From NCBI GenBank assembly GCA_964433135.1, contig CAYSQW010000011.1:12923-76922 (forward strand): a DNA stretch of 64,000 nt. Direction: 5' to 3'. This stretch comes from CAYSQW01 sp964433135 (lineage in GTDB: Bacteria > Acidobacteriota > Aminicenantia > Aminicenantales > Aminicenantaceae). The notes under the pieces were generated by a model, which did no database searches, had not been told where the DNA came from, and saw only the letters and a program-made list of their open reading frames with translations. Made by a program: the position numbers and the translations under genes. The number at the start of each line of letters is the position of its first letter. Positions within the stretch are counted from its first letter, which is position 1. Below are positions 42,858-52,233 of this stretch, in pieces.

Positions 42858-43045
42858 AAGCAATATGTACAGCCTGCAATAGATTTATCAAACATATCAG
42901 CGCGCCGCATTCGGAACGGATATGATCTCATCCGCTGCGGGGATTTCACCTTTCCTGTATTGGAAAATCCATGAATCCAGCTTATCTATTTGAAAATATG
43001 TTTGCCCCTTTATGGGAATTCCATATAATACGGATGTGATCTTTC

Positions 43046-44227
43046 ATGATAGAACCATCTGATAAGGACAATCTTCAAAATCGCGACGAAGAAGCGGTCT
43101 ACCGGGATCTGGCCCGTTTTCTGGATCGCCTGCCCGGCGGTTACCCCTCCACGCCGAACGGTGTGGAGCTGCGTATTCTGCGGCGCCTTTTCAATCCGGA
43201 ACAGGCCGAGCTGACCCTTCATCTCACTCTTTTGGCCGAGGAGGCCCCGGTTATTGCGCGCCGGGCCCGCCGCCCCGTCGAAGAGGTCATTCCCATGTTG
43301 GAGGAGATGACGGAACGGGGTTTGATCTACCGGATCCGCCGCGGCCGGGCGCCCCGCTACATGGCTACACAGTTTGCGATCGGAATTTGGGAGTTCAATG
43401 TCGACCGCCTGACGCCGGATCTGATCCGTGACGTCAATGAATACATGCCCATCCTCTTCGATCTCGAGCAGTGGCGGAAATCCCCCCAGCTTCGTACGGT
43501 GCCGGTCGGGCAAAGCATCGATGCCGATCTTCAGGTCTGGCCGTATGAGAACGCGGTTGAACTTCTAAAAGCCCACAACCGCTTTCTGGAAGCTCCCTGC
43601 ATTTGCCGGCAGGAGCGGCGGATGATGGGCGAGGGGTGCGACAAGCCGGAAGGATTGTGTCTGGTCCTGGGAAACGGCGTCGATTATTACAAAAGCCGCG
43701 GAATCGGGCGTGAGATCGACCGGGACGAGGCCGTTCGCCTGCTGAAGATCGCGGATGAGAACGGCCTTGTACTACAGCCCAGTTACTCCAAAAAGATCGC
43801 CAACATCTGCTGCTGCTGTTCCTGCTGCTGCCAGGTGCTCAAGAATTTTCGGCGGCATCCCCGACCGGCTGAGATGGTCGCCGCGCCGTTTCGGGTGAAA
43901 GCCGCACCGGAGCACTGTGTTGGATGCGGAGCCTGCATCCCCCGCTGTCCGATGGAGGCGCTTTCCCTTCATGACGGCGCTGCGGTGGCGGATCTCGGTC
44001 GATGTATCGGATGCGGGCTGTGCGTGAGCGTTTGCCCCACGGAAGCGCTGTCTCTGGAGCGTCGGCCGAATCGGAACAAGGTCGAAATCCCGGAAAATCT
44101 GACTCAGGCCTATATCCAACGGGGCCGAACGAGGGGGAGCATGAAGCCGCTTCAGCTTCTGGGCATGTGGCTTCGATCCCGCGTGGACCGGCTGCTGGCC
44201 GGTTTGGCACGCTTCTCCTCCCGTTGA
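43046..44227 (+). CDS. 4Fe-4S ferredoxin-like protein with N-terminal winged helix and Cys-rich centre
   Basis: The 393-residue protein has four parts. Residues about 40-110 look like a winged helix (VIPMLEEMTERGLIYRIRRG). Residues 185-205 carry CICR and GCDKPEGLC. Residues 255-262 are CCCCSCCC, an extraordinary cysteine run. Residues 291-301 and 320-330 are two classical 4Fe-4S motifs (CVGCGACIPRC and CIGCGLCVSVC, each followed by Pro). The layout matches a family of uncharacterised Fe-S proteins in anaerobes, possibly redox-sensing or electron-transfer. The ATG lacks a strong ribosome-binding site. No operon partner is evident; an amidohydrolase gene converges on it. Confidence 0.85.
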   Translation: MIEPSDKDNLQNRDEEAVYRDLARFLDRLPGGYPSTPNGVELRILRRLFNPEQAELTLHLTLLAEEAPVIARRARRPVEEVIPMLEEMTERGLIYRIRRGRAPRYMATQFAIGIWEFNVDRLTPDLIRDVNEYMPILFDLEQWRKSPQLRTVPVGQSIDADLQVWPYENAVELLKAHNRFLEAPCICRQERRMMGEGCDKPEGLCLVLGNGVDYYKSRGIGREIDRDEAVRLLKIADENGLVLQPSYSKKIANICCCCSCCCQVLKNFRRHPRPAEMVAAPFRVKAAPEHCVGCGACIPRCPMEALSLHDGAAVADLGRCIGCGLCVSVCPTEALSLERRPNRNKVEIPENLTQAYIQRGRTRGSMKPLQLLGMWLRSRVDRLLAGLARFSSR

Positions 44228-44285
44228 GCGCGATTTTTAAGAGATTAACACGAAGGCAAACCTCAGGAGATCAAGGCAAGTCCGT

Positions 44286-46022
44286 TCATTTCCGTGGCGA
44301 TACCGGTCTTGCGTAGACGACCTCGCCTCCGATGACCGTCATGTCCGGCGTGATCTTCCAGATCTCCTCGGCTGGGACGGTCATGTAATCGACGGGGATG
44401 ACCACGAAATCCGCCAGCTTCCCCGCCTCGATGGAGCCCAGCGTGTCTTCCGCGAACATAGCGTAGGCGCCGCCCATGGTTGCGGCCCGCAGCGCCTCTT
44501 CCCGCGTCATCGCCTGTTCCGGGAACCATCCGCCCGGGGGATTGTTGTTCCGGTCCTGCCGGGTGACCGCGGCGTGCAGGGTGTAAAACGGGTTGAAGGG
44601 CGACACGGAATAATCCGTTCCCGTCGCGACCACGACCCCGAGATCCAGCAGGTCGCTCCAGATATAGGCGTGTTTCAGACGCTCGGGTCCCATCCGGGCT
44701 TCCGCGAAGTTCATGTCCTCTGTGGCGTGCAGGGGCTGCATGGAGGCGACGATCCCCAGTTTGGGAATCCGGGGGATGTCTTTCGGGGTCAGCATCTGGC
44801 AGTGCTCGAGCGCGAACCGCGCTTTCTTCCCGTCGATTCCGGTGGCCTTCAGGGCGCGTTCGTAGGCGTTGATGGCGACATGGTTCGCGCCGTCTCCGAT
44901 ACAGTGAATTCGCATGTTGAATCCGATCTTCAGCAGCTCGGTCGCGGATTTTGCGATCTCATCCTCGCTTCGCCGGGGCTCCCCGCGGTACCCGGGATAG
45001 TCGCTGTAATCCTCTAGGAAGAGAGCGCCTCTCGATCCCAGGGCGCCGTCGGCGAATGCCTTGACTGAGCGGACGTAGTATTTTTCGTCGTGGTTCAAGG
45101 GTTTGCCCAGCTTTTTCGCCGCCTCTTCCCGGACCATCTCGTTGATCCTGATCCTGAGCAGTCCCACTTCGTAGAGCTTGATCCGTCTTTGCACCTCGTC
45201 GTAGCTCGTCATGCTGGCGCCGTGGACTGTCGTGAGTCCAGCGGCTACGGCCAGTTGGGTTCCTTCGACGAGGTTGCGGCTGATCTCGTAATCGGACATG
45301 GGCGGCAGGGGAGGGATGAGGCGCATCAGCTCCCTCGGAGCCCTTTCGACGAATTCGCCCGTGGGTTCCCCGTTTTCGTCCTTCTTGATATGCCCGCCCT
45401 CGGGATCGGGCGTGTCGCGCGTGATGCCGGCAAGCTCCAGCGCTTTGCTGTTGGCGGCGCTGCCGTGGGTGTACCGGCTGATGTAAACGGGATTATTCGG
45501 AGCGACGGCGTCGATCAGTTCCTTGCGGAAAACCGGCGGATCCCAAACGTCCGACATCCAGCCGCTCAACACCAGCCACCGCGGTTCGGGGCCGGGACGC
45601 ATGCCTTCACCGGTGGCCAGGCAGCGTTTGATCACCTCCTGCATGCGCTCGACGGAGGCCCATTCCCCGATCTTTTCCCGAATGTCCGGTGTGCGCGGGT
45701 GCAGAATCCTCTCACCATACCGGATGTGGGTGTGGGCGTCATGCAGGCCGGGGATGACGGTTCTGCCTTTAAGGTCCATGACGAATGTCAAAGGACCGAT
45801 ATAGGCCTTGGCCCCGGCATCATCGCCCACATAGATGAAGCGTCCGTCTTTGACCGCGATGGCGGAAGCCGTGGAGAAGGCCTCGTCGACGGTGTAGATG
45901 TTGCCGTTGACGTATACCCGGTCCGCTTCCTGCCCTTCCCGGGAGGCCGTCCATCCCAGCGTGAATGATAAGAAAAGCACGAAAATACAAATGAAACCGG
46001 ATGATCTTTTCAGGATGTTCAT
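44286..46022 (-). CDS. Exported amidohydrolase, YtcJ-like, paralogue of 5465-7231
   Basis: The 578-residue protein starts with a signal peptide (FICIFVLFLSFTLGWTAS). It has HDAHTHIRYG for the binuclear metal site, HCIGDGANHVAINAYE, FALEHCQMLTPKD, and GTDYSVSPFNPFYTLHAAV with the catalytic Asp. EAGKLADFVVIPVDYM closes the composite beta domain. AAGGAG precedes the ATG. It is about as long as the paralogue and probably also acts outside the cytoplasm. The substrate is unknown. Confidence 0.92.
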   Translation of the reverse strand: MNILKRSSGFICIFVLFLSFTLGWTASREGQEADRVYVNGNIYTVDEAFSTASAIAVKDGRFIYVGDDAGAKAYIGPLTFVMDLKGRTVIPGLHDAHTHIRYGERILHPRTPDIREKIGEWASVERMQEVIKRCLATGEGMRPGPEPRWLVLSGWMSDVWDPPVFRKELIDAVAPNNPVYISRYTHGSAANSKALELAGITRDTPDPEGGHIKKDENGEPTGEFVERAPRELMRLIPPLPPMSDYEISRNLVEGTQLAVAAGLTTVHGASMTSYDEVQRRIKLYEVGLLRIRINEMVREEAAKKLGKPLNHDEKYYVRSVKAFADGALGSRGALFLEDYSDYPGYRGEPRRSEDEIAKSATELLKIGFNMRIHCIGDGANHVAINAYERALKATGIDGKKARFALEHCQMLTPKDIPRIPKLGIVASMQPLHATEDMNFAEARMGPERLKHAYIWSDLLDLGVVVATGTDYSVSPFNPFYTLHAAVTRQDRNNNPPGGWFPEQAMTREEALRAATMGGAYAMFAEDTLGSIEAGKLADFVVIPVDYMTVPAEEIWKITPDMTVIGGEVVYARPVSPRK

Positions 46023-46415
46023 CGCATCTCCTTCTTTGCGGATATCTGAAGTGGGGACGGATCTTTTTCCCGCCTGCTTGCCGGGAGTGATTTTCCCCTA
46101 TCGAACAATCCCACTTCCAAAGCTGATCCCCAGGAAAAGCACTCCCGGTTCTTCAGCCGTTTCCCTTCGTCGATCAATAAAACCTATATCATATGAAAGC
46201 CCGCTGGTCAAAAAGTCCGCCGTCTGCAATCTTCCGAAGGTGTCGGATCGGGAAGAGGCGGCGATACAAGCAGGTAGGTTTTCTTTATGCAATGATATGG
46301 ATCCATTTAGATGGACGCGTATGATTTGTATGATGAAACCCGGCATCCTTTCTTTCGTCGAATGAGTCTAATAAAGGAAGGCATATCACAGATTGTCCTT
46401 GAGTTGCGAGGAGGC
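46023..46415. other. Divergent intergenic region, nothing clear
   Basis: No gene is supported. A reading frame from 46311 is continuous with the permease gene, but it lacks the prefix-domain signature and a ribosome-binding site, so I treat it as upstream sequence. Confidence 0.4.
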
Positions 46416-48818
46416 ATGGTGTTCATAAATTATTTAAAGACCGCTGTCAGAAGTATGAGTCGACAGAAGATCTATTCGTTGATAAATATCATGGGCTTGG
46501 CGATCGGGATGACCATGGCGATCTTAATATTGTCATGGGTTCGAGATGAATACAAGTATGATCGATTCCATCACCATGCCGGCCGCATCTATCGCGTTTC
46601 GCAGTTTTTCTCCCGTGGGGGGCTTACAACAAAGGTGGCCGATACACCGGCCGTTCTTGCCGAGACCCTGATGCTGGAATGTCCCGAGGTTGAATGGGCA
46701 ACCAGCGTGAGGGGAGAAAGCAGCGGTGAGCTGGTTGCCTATGGTGATGAGAAATTCCACGAAACCGGAATCGGGATCACGGACAATCTGTTCTTTAAGG
46801 TTTTTTCGTTTCCTTTCGTTGAAGGGAATCCGGAAACCGCACTGGCATTACCGGGAACCGTGGCGCTCTCCCAAAGGACGGCAAAAAGATATTTTGATGA
46901 TTCGGAACCGCTGGGCCGGACATTGAATTTTTACGGCAAAGATTTTATCGTCACCGGAGTCTTTCAGGACATGCCTCATCATTCTCACTTTCATTTTGAT
47001 CTGCTTTGTTCGAAGGCCTCTTTCGAAAGGTATACCTCGCCAAGGTGGGAAATGAGTCAGTTCAAGACCTATCTGATGATGCATGATAGCGGCGGGGTTG
47101 AATCCCTTCAGGCGAGGCTTAATGAAATCGCCGCTACCCGGATGTTTGGAGACGGGTATGCGGCCTGGGCCGCCAAGGGGAATTCAAAGACTCTTCCGCT
47201 CCAAAAATTAACGGATATTCATCTCCAATCCGATCTGAAATATGAATTCGAGGAAAATGGAAACAGTTTGTATGTTCGTTTCTTCATGGTGATTGCGGTT
47301 TTTATTCTATGGATCGCCGTGATCAATTATATAAATCTGTCTACGGCCCGGTCGGCGGGACGTGCCCGGGAGGTGGGAATCCGAAAAACAGTAGGTTCCA
47401 CGCGTGTGATGTTGATACGCCGGTTTCTATTCGAATCAGTATTGACTTCATGTGCGGCTCTGACGATGACTTTTGTACTCATCCAATCGGCGCTGCCTGC
47501 TTTTCGCATGCTGGTAGGAAAGTCCTGGCTTGTGACGCCCTATCAGGAACAGCCTTTATTGATACCGGGGCTCATTATGGCGGCGGTTATGATCGGTGTC
47601 TTATCCGGACTCTATCCCGCATTCATCCTCTCGGCATTCAAGCCCATTGCCGTGCTCCGCGGATCATCGGGCGGAGGCATGAAGAGCTCCCGCTTTCGTA
47701 ACGGACTCGTCGTTTTTCAGTTCACATTATCTGTTTTTCTCCTGACCGGGACCCTTATTGTTCAGAAACAAATGGATTATGTCCGCAAAAAGGATTTAGG
47801 ATTCAACAAGGAACGGGTCATTGTTCTTAAGACGCTGGGACAAGTTAGAAACAAACTTCCGGTCTTAAAGGAGACGCTCCTTCAGAATCCGGAAATCCAG
47901 GCCGTATCGGCTTCATCAACCCTGCCCGGAAAAGAGTTTGATTATGTTGGATTCCATGTGGAGGGCACCAACGACAGCTGGCCCGGAACGAACTGTATCG
48001 CCGCTGATGCTCATTTTATCGAAGTCATGGATGCGGAAATGGTCCGGGGGCGTTACTTCTCAAAAGAGTTTATGACCGATGGACGGGCGCTTGTTCTCAA
48101 TGAAAGCAAGGTACGTGAAATCGGGGCGGATGATGTTTTCGAAAAAGGAATTCGGATCGGCGGTATGGGGAACGAGCCGTTTCATGTGATTGGAATTATG
48201 AAGGATATTCATTATGAGCCTCTGCATGAACCCGTGAAATCGCTGGGAATCGTTATGTTGGGGGGAGCGTGTACGTGGCCTGAGAGCTTCATCTCGATTC
48301 GGATCCGCTCCAAGAATATTCATGACACTCTTGGTGGTATCAGAAAGATTTGGGAAGAGGTGGTTCCCGGTGTGCCCTTCCAGTTCACGTTTCTGGATTC
48401 GATCACCAGTGATCAATATCGAAATGAAATCAGAACGGAACGGGTTTTTGCCGTCTTCACGCTCTTCGCGGTTTTCGTGGCTTGTATCGGATTGTTGGGA
48501 TTGGCCTCATTCGCCACGCAGCAGCGAACCCGGGAATTTGGTATCCGGAAGGTGCTGGGTGCTTCCGGAAAGCGCCTTGTTCTCATGCTGTCGGGAGAAT
48601 TCGTCAGATGGGTGGTCCTTGCCAATGTAATCGCCTGGCCGATGGTTTATTATGTCATGTCAAAATGGCTGAATAATTTTGCTTATCGAGCCGGGATCGG
48701 AATTCTGCCGTTTATTTTATCCGGTTTCATCATGTTCATCATCACCGGTTTGACGGTGAGTTATCATGTCATAAGAGCTGCCGGGATGAATCCGGTTGAG
48801 AGTTTGAAGTGTGAATAA
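46416..48818 (+). CDS. FtsX/MacB-like ABC permease, no prefix domain
   Basis: The roughly 800-residue protein starts MVFINYLKTAVRSMSRQKIY and shows the duplicated MacB-permease layout: span LINIMGLAIGMTMAILILSW, periplasmic domain, spans around VFILWIAVINYINLS, GREVGIRKTVGSTR-type coupling helix, second periplasmic domain, and final spans after GIRKVLGASGKRLVLMLSGE. GAGGAGG is very close to the ATG, so GTG 46419 is another start. It is about 30-35% alike by eye to the permease at 22827. No ATPase or PadR gene is adjacent. It may export a peptide, lipid or antimicrobial with an ATPase encoded elsewhere. Confidence 0.9.
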   Translation: MVFINYLKTAVRSMSRQKIYSLINIMGLAIGMTMAILILSWVRDEYKYDRFHHHAGRIYRVSQFFSRGGLTTKVADTPAVLAETLMLECPEVEWATSVRGESSGELVAYGDEKFHETGIGITDNLFFKVFSFPFVEGNPETALALPGTVALSQRTAKRYFDDSEPLGRTLNFYGKDFIVTGVFQDMPHHSHFHFDLLCSKASFERYTSPRWEMSQFKTYLMMHDSGGVESLQARLNEIAATRMFGDGYAAWAAKGNSKTLPLQKLTDIHLQSDLKYEFEENGNSLYVRFFMVIAVFILWIAVINYINLSTARSAGRAREVGIRKTVGSTRVMLIRRFLFESVLTSCAALTMTFVLIQSALPAFRMLVGKSWLVTPYQEQPLLIPGLIMAAVMIGVLSGLYPAFILSAFKPIAVLRGSSGGGMKSSRFRNGLVVFQFTLSVFLLTGTLIVQKQMDYVRKKDLGFNKERVIVLKTLGQVRNKLPVLKETLLQNPEIQAVSASSTLPGKEFDYVGFHVEGTNDSWPGTNCIAADAHFIEVMDAEMVRGRYFSKEFMTDGRALVLNESKVREIGADDVFEKGIRIGGMGNEPFHVIGIMKDIHYEPLHEPVKSLGIVMLGGACTWPESFISIRIRSKNIHDTLGGIRKIWEEVVPGVPFQFTFLDSITSDQYRNEIRTERVFAVFTLFAVFVACIGLLGLASFATQQRTREFGIRKVLGASGKRLVLMLSGEFVRWVVLANVIAWPMVYYVMSKWLNNFAYRAGIGILPFILSGFIMFIITGLTVSYHVIRAAGMNPVESLKCE

Positions 48819-49023
48819 TATCGGCGCAAGCGATTTCGCCCATTTTGCATCGAAATTCGGGGATGGGGAATTCCCGCTTCGATTTGAATGAAAAAATCCG
48901 TTTGTGATATAAATCATAATGGATTGCTTCTGATCGATAGGGATTCCGTAAAGATCCACGCAGGGTCGGTTATGATATGCGATGATGCCTGAGCGTGATC
49001 CGCATATATGGGGGCAAATACCG

Positions 49024-50448
49024 ATGAGAAAAATATTTGCCGTATGCATGATGCTTCTTTTGGTTGGTTCGATCCACCCCCGGACGGGGATAACAACTCT
49101 CGAGTATTTCATGCTGAACACCGTGCTTCTCCCCGAATCCGTTGAGATCCACCCGGATAGCACTGACGTCAAAAAGATGATGAAGAGAATGCGGGGTCCC
49201 TCCGAATTGAAAGAGAAGTACGAGGCAAAGGAGCTGCGGGAGGACTTCCTGCAGTTCCGCGGACACATCGAAGAGGTTCATCCCTACCCCTATGCTTTTA
49301 CCTCCAGGGAATCCTTCGATGCATCATTCCGTGCGCGATATAAAGAGATCGACGGTCCCATGTCGCTGCGGGAATTCTACTGTCTGCTGGCGCCCCTCAA
49401 AGGAATGATCGGGGATGGGCACGCCCATCTGGATTACCCGGAAGAATACCGGCGCACCGTGCAGAATCATAAGTTCCCCCTGATCTTGAGCTTTCTCCAG
49501 GACGGATGCTTTGTGCGGAAAGATCTGCACGAGGAGCCCTCTCTTCCCCTTTTCAGCGAGATCCTGTCCATCGACGGGATTGGGATCGAAAGCATCGAGG
49601 AGACGCTGCGATCGGAGATAGGAGCCGACGGGCACAACCGGTTTTTTAAAAAATCAGCACTGGAGAACTGTTTTCAGTATTATTACGCCAATCATTACGG
49701 CGCGCCCATGGAATTCCGGATCGAATACCGGGCGCCTGGGAGCGACGACATCTGGGAAGTCGTGATCCCGGCCATACCCTGCGCCGGTATTAATTATTCC
49801 AATAGGGAATCCAGGGATCTGGATGTTCAGGTCTTCCCGGATAGAGACACCGCTGTTTTGACCATCGACTCCTTCAGCTATTACGGGGATCGGAATAAAA
49901 TCTTTTTTGATTTCGTCGATGACGCCTTCACCCGGATCAATGAAGGAGGGATCGGAAACGTCGTTCTCGACCTGAGGGGGAACGGCGGGGGAGACCCGTT
50001 CTGCGCAAGCTATCTGTGGGCCTATATCGAAAACGAGCCCCAGCCTTATTTCTCCAAGCAGTACGGGAAATATGCCGAACTGGCGAAACCCATAAAGCGG
50101 GCGGTCTTCCCCTTTGGCGGAAGGCTCTTCATCCTTACGGACGGAAGCAACTTTTCCACCACGGGGCATTTCTGCGTTCTGGTCCGATACTATGGCCGGG
50201 CCGTCTTCGTCGGAACGGAGACCGGGAGCGCGTATACCTGCAACGCGGCGGTCAAAGTGTTTACGCTCAAGAACACGGGGATCGGCCTCAAACTGGCCAC
50301 CGGAAGCTACGCCGCCGCAGTCGACGGATTTCCCAGGGATCGCGGCATTATCCCCGACCATATCGTTGAACCGACCATTGAAGATTTGAAAAACGGTCGG
50401 GATCCGGTTATGGATTATGCTTTTAAGTTTATCGAAAACAGGAATTAG
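49024..50448 (+). CDS. Exported S41-family (C-terminal processing type) peptidase
   Basis: The 474-residue protein has a signal peptide (MRKIFAVCMMLLLVGSIHPR). An N-terminal helical part and DGHAHLDYP segment (the TSP-domain strand) precede the S41 core: VVLDLRGNGGGDPFCASYLW and LFILTDGSNFSTTGHFCVLV, in which the Ser of DGSNFS or the following STT is the nucleophile. GTETGSAYTCNA follows, where other S41 members have G-x-x-T-x-G. A PDZ domain is not obvious. It probably degrades peptides outside the cytoplasm. It follows the permease by about 200 bp. Confidence 0.88.
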   Translation: MRKIFAVCMMLLLVGSIHPRTGITTLEYFMLNTVLLPESVEIHPDSTDVKKMMKRMRGPSELKEKYEAKELREDFLQFRGHIEEVHPYPYAFTSRESFDASFRARYKEIDGPMSLREFYCLLAPLKGMIGDGHAHLDYPEEYRRTVQNHKFPLILSFLQDGCFVRKDLHEEPSLPLFSEILSIDGIGIESIEETLRSEIGADGHNRFFKKSALENCFQYYYANHYGAPMEFRIEYRAPGSDDIWEVVIPAIPCAGINYSNRESRDLDVQVFPDRDTAVLTIDSFSYYGDRNKIFFDFVDDAFTRINEGGIGNVVLDLRGNGGGDPFCASYLWAYIENEPQPYFSKQYGKYAELAKPIKRAVFPFGGRLFILTDGSNFSTTGHFCVLVRYYGRAVFVGTETGSAYTCNAAVKVFTLKNTGIGLKLATGSYAAAVDGFPRDRGIIPDHIVEPTIEDLKNGRDPVMDYAFKFIENRN

Positions 50449-50484
50449 CCGGCTGTATCGGGTGACGTGGCGCGGTGATCCAGG

Positions 50485-51063
50485 TTACGGTTTTTTCCGC
50501 GTGTACTTTGTTTCGACGGCCTTGCCTTCTTGCCCGTTCGGCAGCACGTTATACGCGGTCATAATGAGATGATCTTGGTCGATCAATTCGTACACGGTCT
50601 TCCAGCCCCAAGGAAGCTGATCGGTGCCGACCGCATATTCACCGACAACGACAAATCCCGTCGTGGTGGGATCGCCCTCCGAGAACATGATCCCGTAATT
50701 CATGTGGAAGTCATCCACCCAGGATATCTGAAACTTTTTCTTTACGGAATTGAATGCGATCGTCTCCTCTCCTGTCCGGGGCTTTCCCTGAAGTTCCCCC
50801 GTATAGGTATGACGCAGGAAGCGCCCGTCGAGAATGAACTCGAATACACCCTTCACCTTTGACTCGTCGGCGAGTTCGCCTGGGCGAAACCAGGTGCGGC
50901 AGGTCCCCTCCCAGTCACCGGCGAGGGATTCGAGGAAAGCCTGCTCTTGGGGTGTCCCTTGACTGTTTTTCATTTGATCCTCCACGGAGTCACGAGCGGA
51001 TGCCGTCATCCCAAGGGCGAAGATCACGCCTATTGCCGTGCCGAAGATTTTATGTGTTTTCAT
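50485..51063 (-). CDS. Exported DUF1579-family protein
   Basis: The 192-residue protein has an N-terminal signal (IFGTAIGVIFALGMTASARD) and a DUF1579 beta-barrel: LAGDWEGTCRTWFRPG, FEFILDGRFLRHTYTGEL, ISWVDDFHMNYGIMFSEG and VYELIDQDHLIMTAYN. The fold is lipocalin-like and its ligand is unknown. It stands alone, convergent with the S41 gene. Confidence 0.88.
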   Translation of the reverse strand: MKTHKIFGTAIGVIFALGMTASARDSVEDQMKNSQGTPQEQAFLESLAGDWEGTCRTWFRPGELADESKVKGVFEFILDGRFLRHTYTGELQGKPRTGEETIAFNSVKKKFQISWVDDFHMNYGIMFSEGDPTTTGFVVVGEYAVGTDQLPWGWKTVYELIDQDHLIMTAYNVLPNGQEGKAVETKYTRKKP

Positions 51064-51202
51064 GGAATGCGGATTTCCAATATGATTGCGCCCCTTGCTT
51101 TTCGATTAACGACCCTCGTGATCGATGGTAGCAAAACCGCTGTCGGAAATCCAGAGCCCCCTTTAAGCGGCGGAAAGGGCGTGGAGAAACCGGAGCCGAG
51201 GT

Positions 51203-51337
51203 TCATGGTTTGACGCAGATAAATACCTGCATGGGATATGCGCCTTCGCCTATGATGTAGGGATCGTACACGCCGCCCTGCCTGATAAGGAATGCAAGCC
51301 GCCAAGGCCCATCGAGACGTTGTTTTTTTTGATCGGC
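51203..51337 (-). other. 45-codon open extension in frame after the aldolase stop
   Basis: After the TGA of the HpcH-type gene the same frame stays open for 45 codons and reads through LDGPWRLAFLIRQGGVYDPY and YPMQVFICVKP to a TGA at 51203. It has strongly protein-like composition and no start codon of its own before an internal ATG. It may be the tail of a lost gene, or an extension reached by stop-codon read-through. Confidence 0.4.
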
Positions 51338-52135
51338 TCAGGATTCGTCCCGGATAGATTCCCGGAGACGGCTGACCAACCCGTGCGCGGCCTGTGCCAG
51401 CAGGTTGACGTCCACGCCCGCGATGATCAGAGTGTAGCCGCGCTCGATATAAGGGATAACGGCTTCGGCCGTCATCCCGAAGATGCCCAGCCGGACGCCT
51501 GCCTTGAGACAGGCTTGGGTGACGCGGTCGATCGCGGATTTGACTTCCGGATGCTGCACGTCGCCGGGACGGCCCATGCTGGCGGAGAGGTCGTAGGGTC
51601 CCACCATAACAGCGTCGATCCCCTCGACCGCGGCGATCGATTCGATGTTGTCCACGGCTTCGATGTGTTCCGCTTGAACCACCACGGTGGTGGACTCGTT
51701 GGCTGTATCCATATATTTCTGGAAGCTCAATCCGTAACCGTGGGCCCGGCACAGGCCGACCCCGCGTTCTCCCATGGGAGGGTATTTCGCCAGGCGAACG
51801 ACGTCTTCCGCCTGCTCCGCTGTGTTGATCATGGGGGCGATGATCCCTGCCGCCCCGACATCGAGAGCCTGTTTGATGGGAACTCTTTCTCCCGACGACA
51901 GCCGGACCAGACAGGGCATTCCGGGTCCGGCTCCCTGCATGAGGCCCTGCAGGTTTCCGGCGGACAGGGGGCCGTGCTCGGCGTCCAGAAAAAGCCAGTC
52001 GAACCCGGCCAGCCGCATGATCTCCGCTGATTCCGAAGCGCCGAGGGTGACGATCGGTCCGACCAGGCGCTCACCCGATTTCAATCGTACTCTGAATGAT
52101 CCTTGATCCATATTTGAATGCATATGATGGCTCAT
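51338..52135 (-). CDS. HpcH/HpaI-family class II aldolase
   Basis: The 265-residue protein belongs to the metal-dependent HpcH/HpaI aldolases that cleave or form 4-hydroxy-2-oxo acids with pyruvate. FDWLFLDAEHGPLS contains the metal/base residues, RGVGLCRAHGYG and VVVQAEHIEAVDNI (metal Glu) follow, then VMVGPYDLSASMG with metal Asp. A short N-terminus MSHHMHSNMDQGSFRVRLKS is unremarkable. It is flanked by unrelated genes. The native substrate is unknown; garR- or rhmA-like activities are possible. Confidence 0.92.
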   Translation of the reverse strand: MSHHMHSNMDQGSFRVRLKSGERLVGPIVTLGASESAEIMRLAGFDWLFLDAEHGPLSAGNLQGLMQGAGPGMPCLVRLSSGERVPIKQALDVGAAGIIAPMINTAEQAEDVVRLAKYPPMGERGVGLCRAHGYGLSFQKYMDTANESTTVVVQAEHIEAVDNIESIAAVEGIDAVMVGPYDLSASMGRPGDVQHPEVKSAIDRVTQACLKAGVRLGIFGMTAEAVIPYIERGYTLIIAGVDVNLLAQAAHGLVSRLRESIRDES

Positions 52136-52233
52136 GACGGCATGCCCCCTTTCCGTTTTCTTAAGGAAAGAACCATATCATGCGCAAAACCCCGAAGTCA
52201 ATTTTCGCAGTCGAGTTGGACTCAATGAGGTGA

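Noticed and set aside
42300..43045. Possible tRNA or structured RNA in the gap (GGGTTCAACTC near 42330)
   Set aside because: No matching acceptor stem, anticodon arm or CCA-type end could be found around it.
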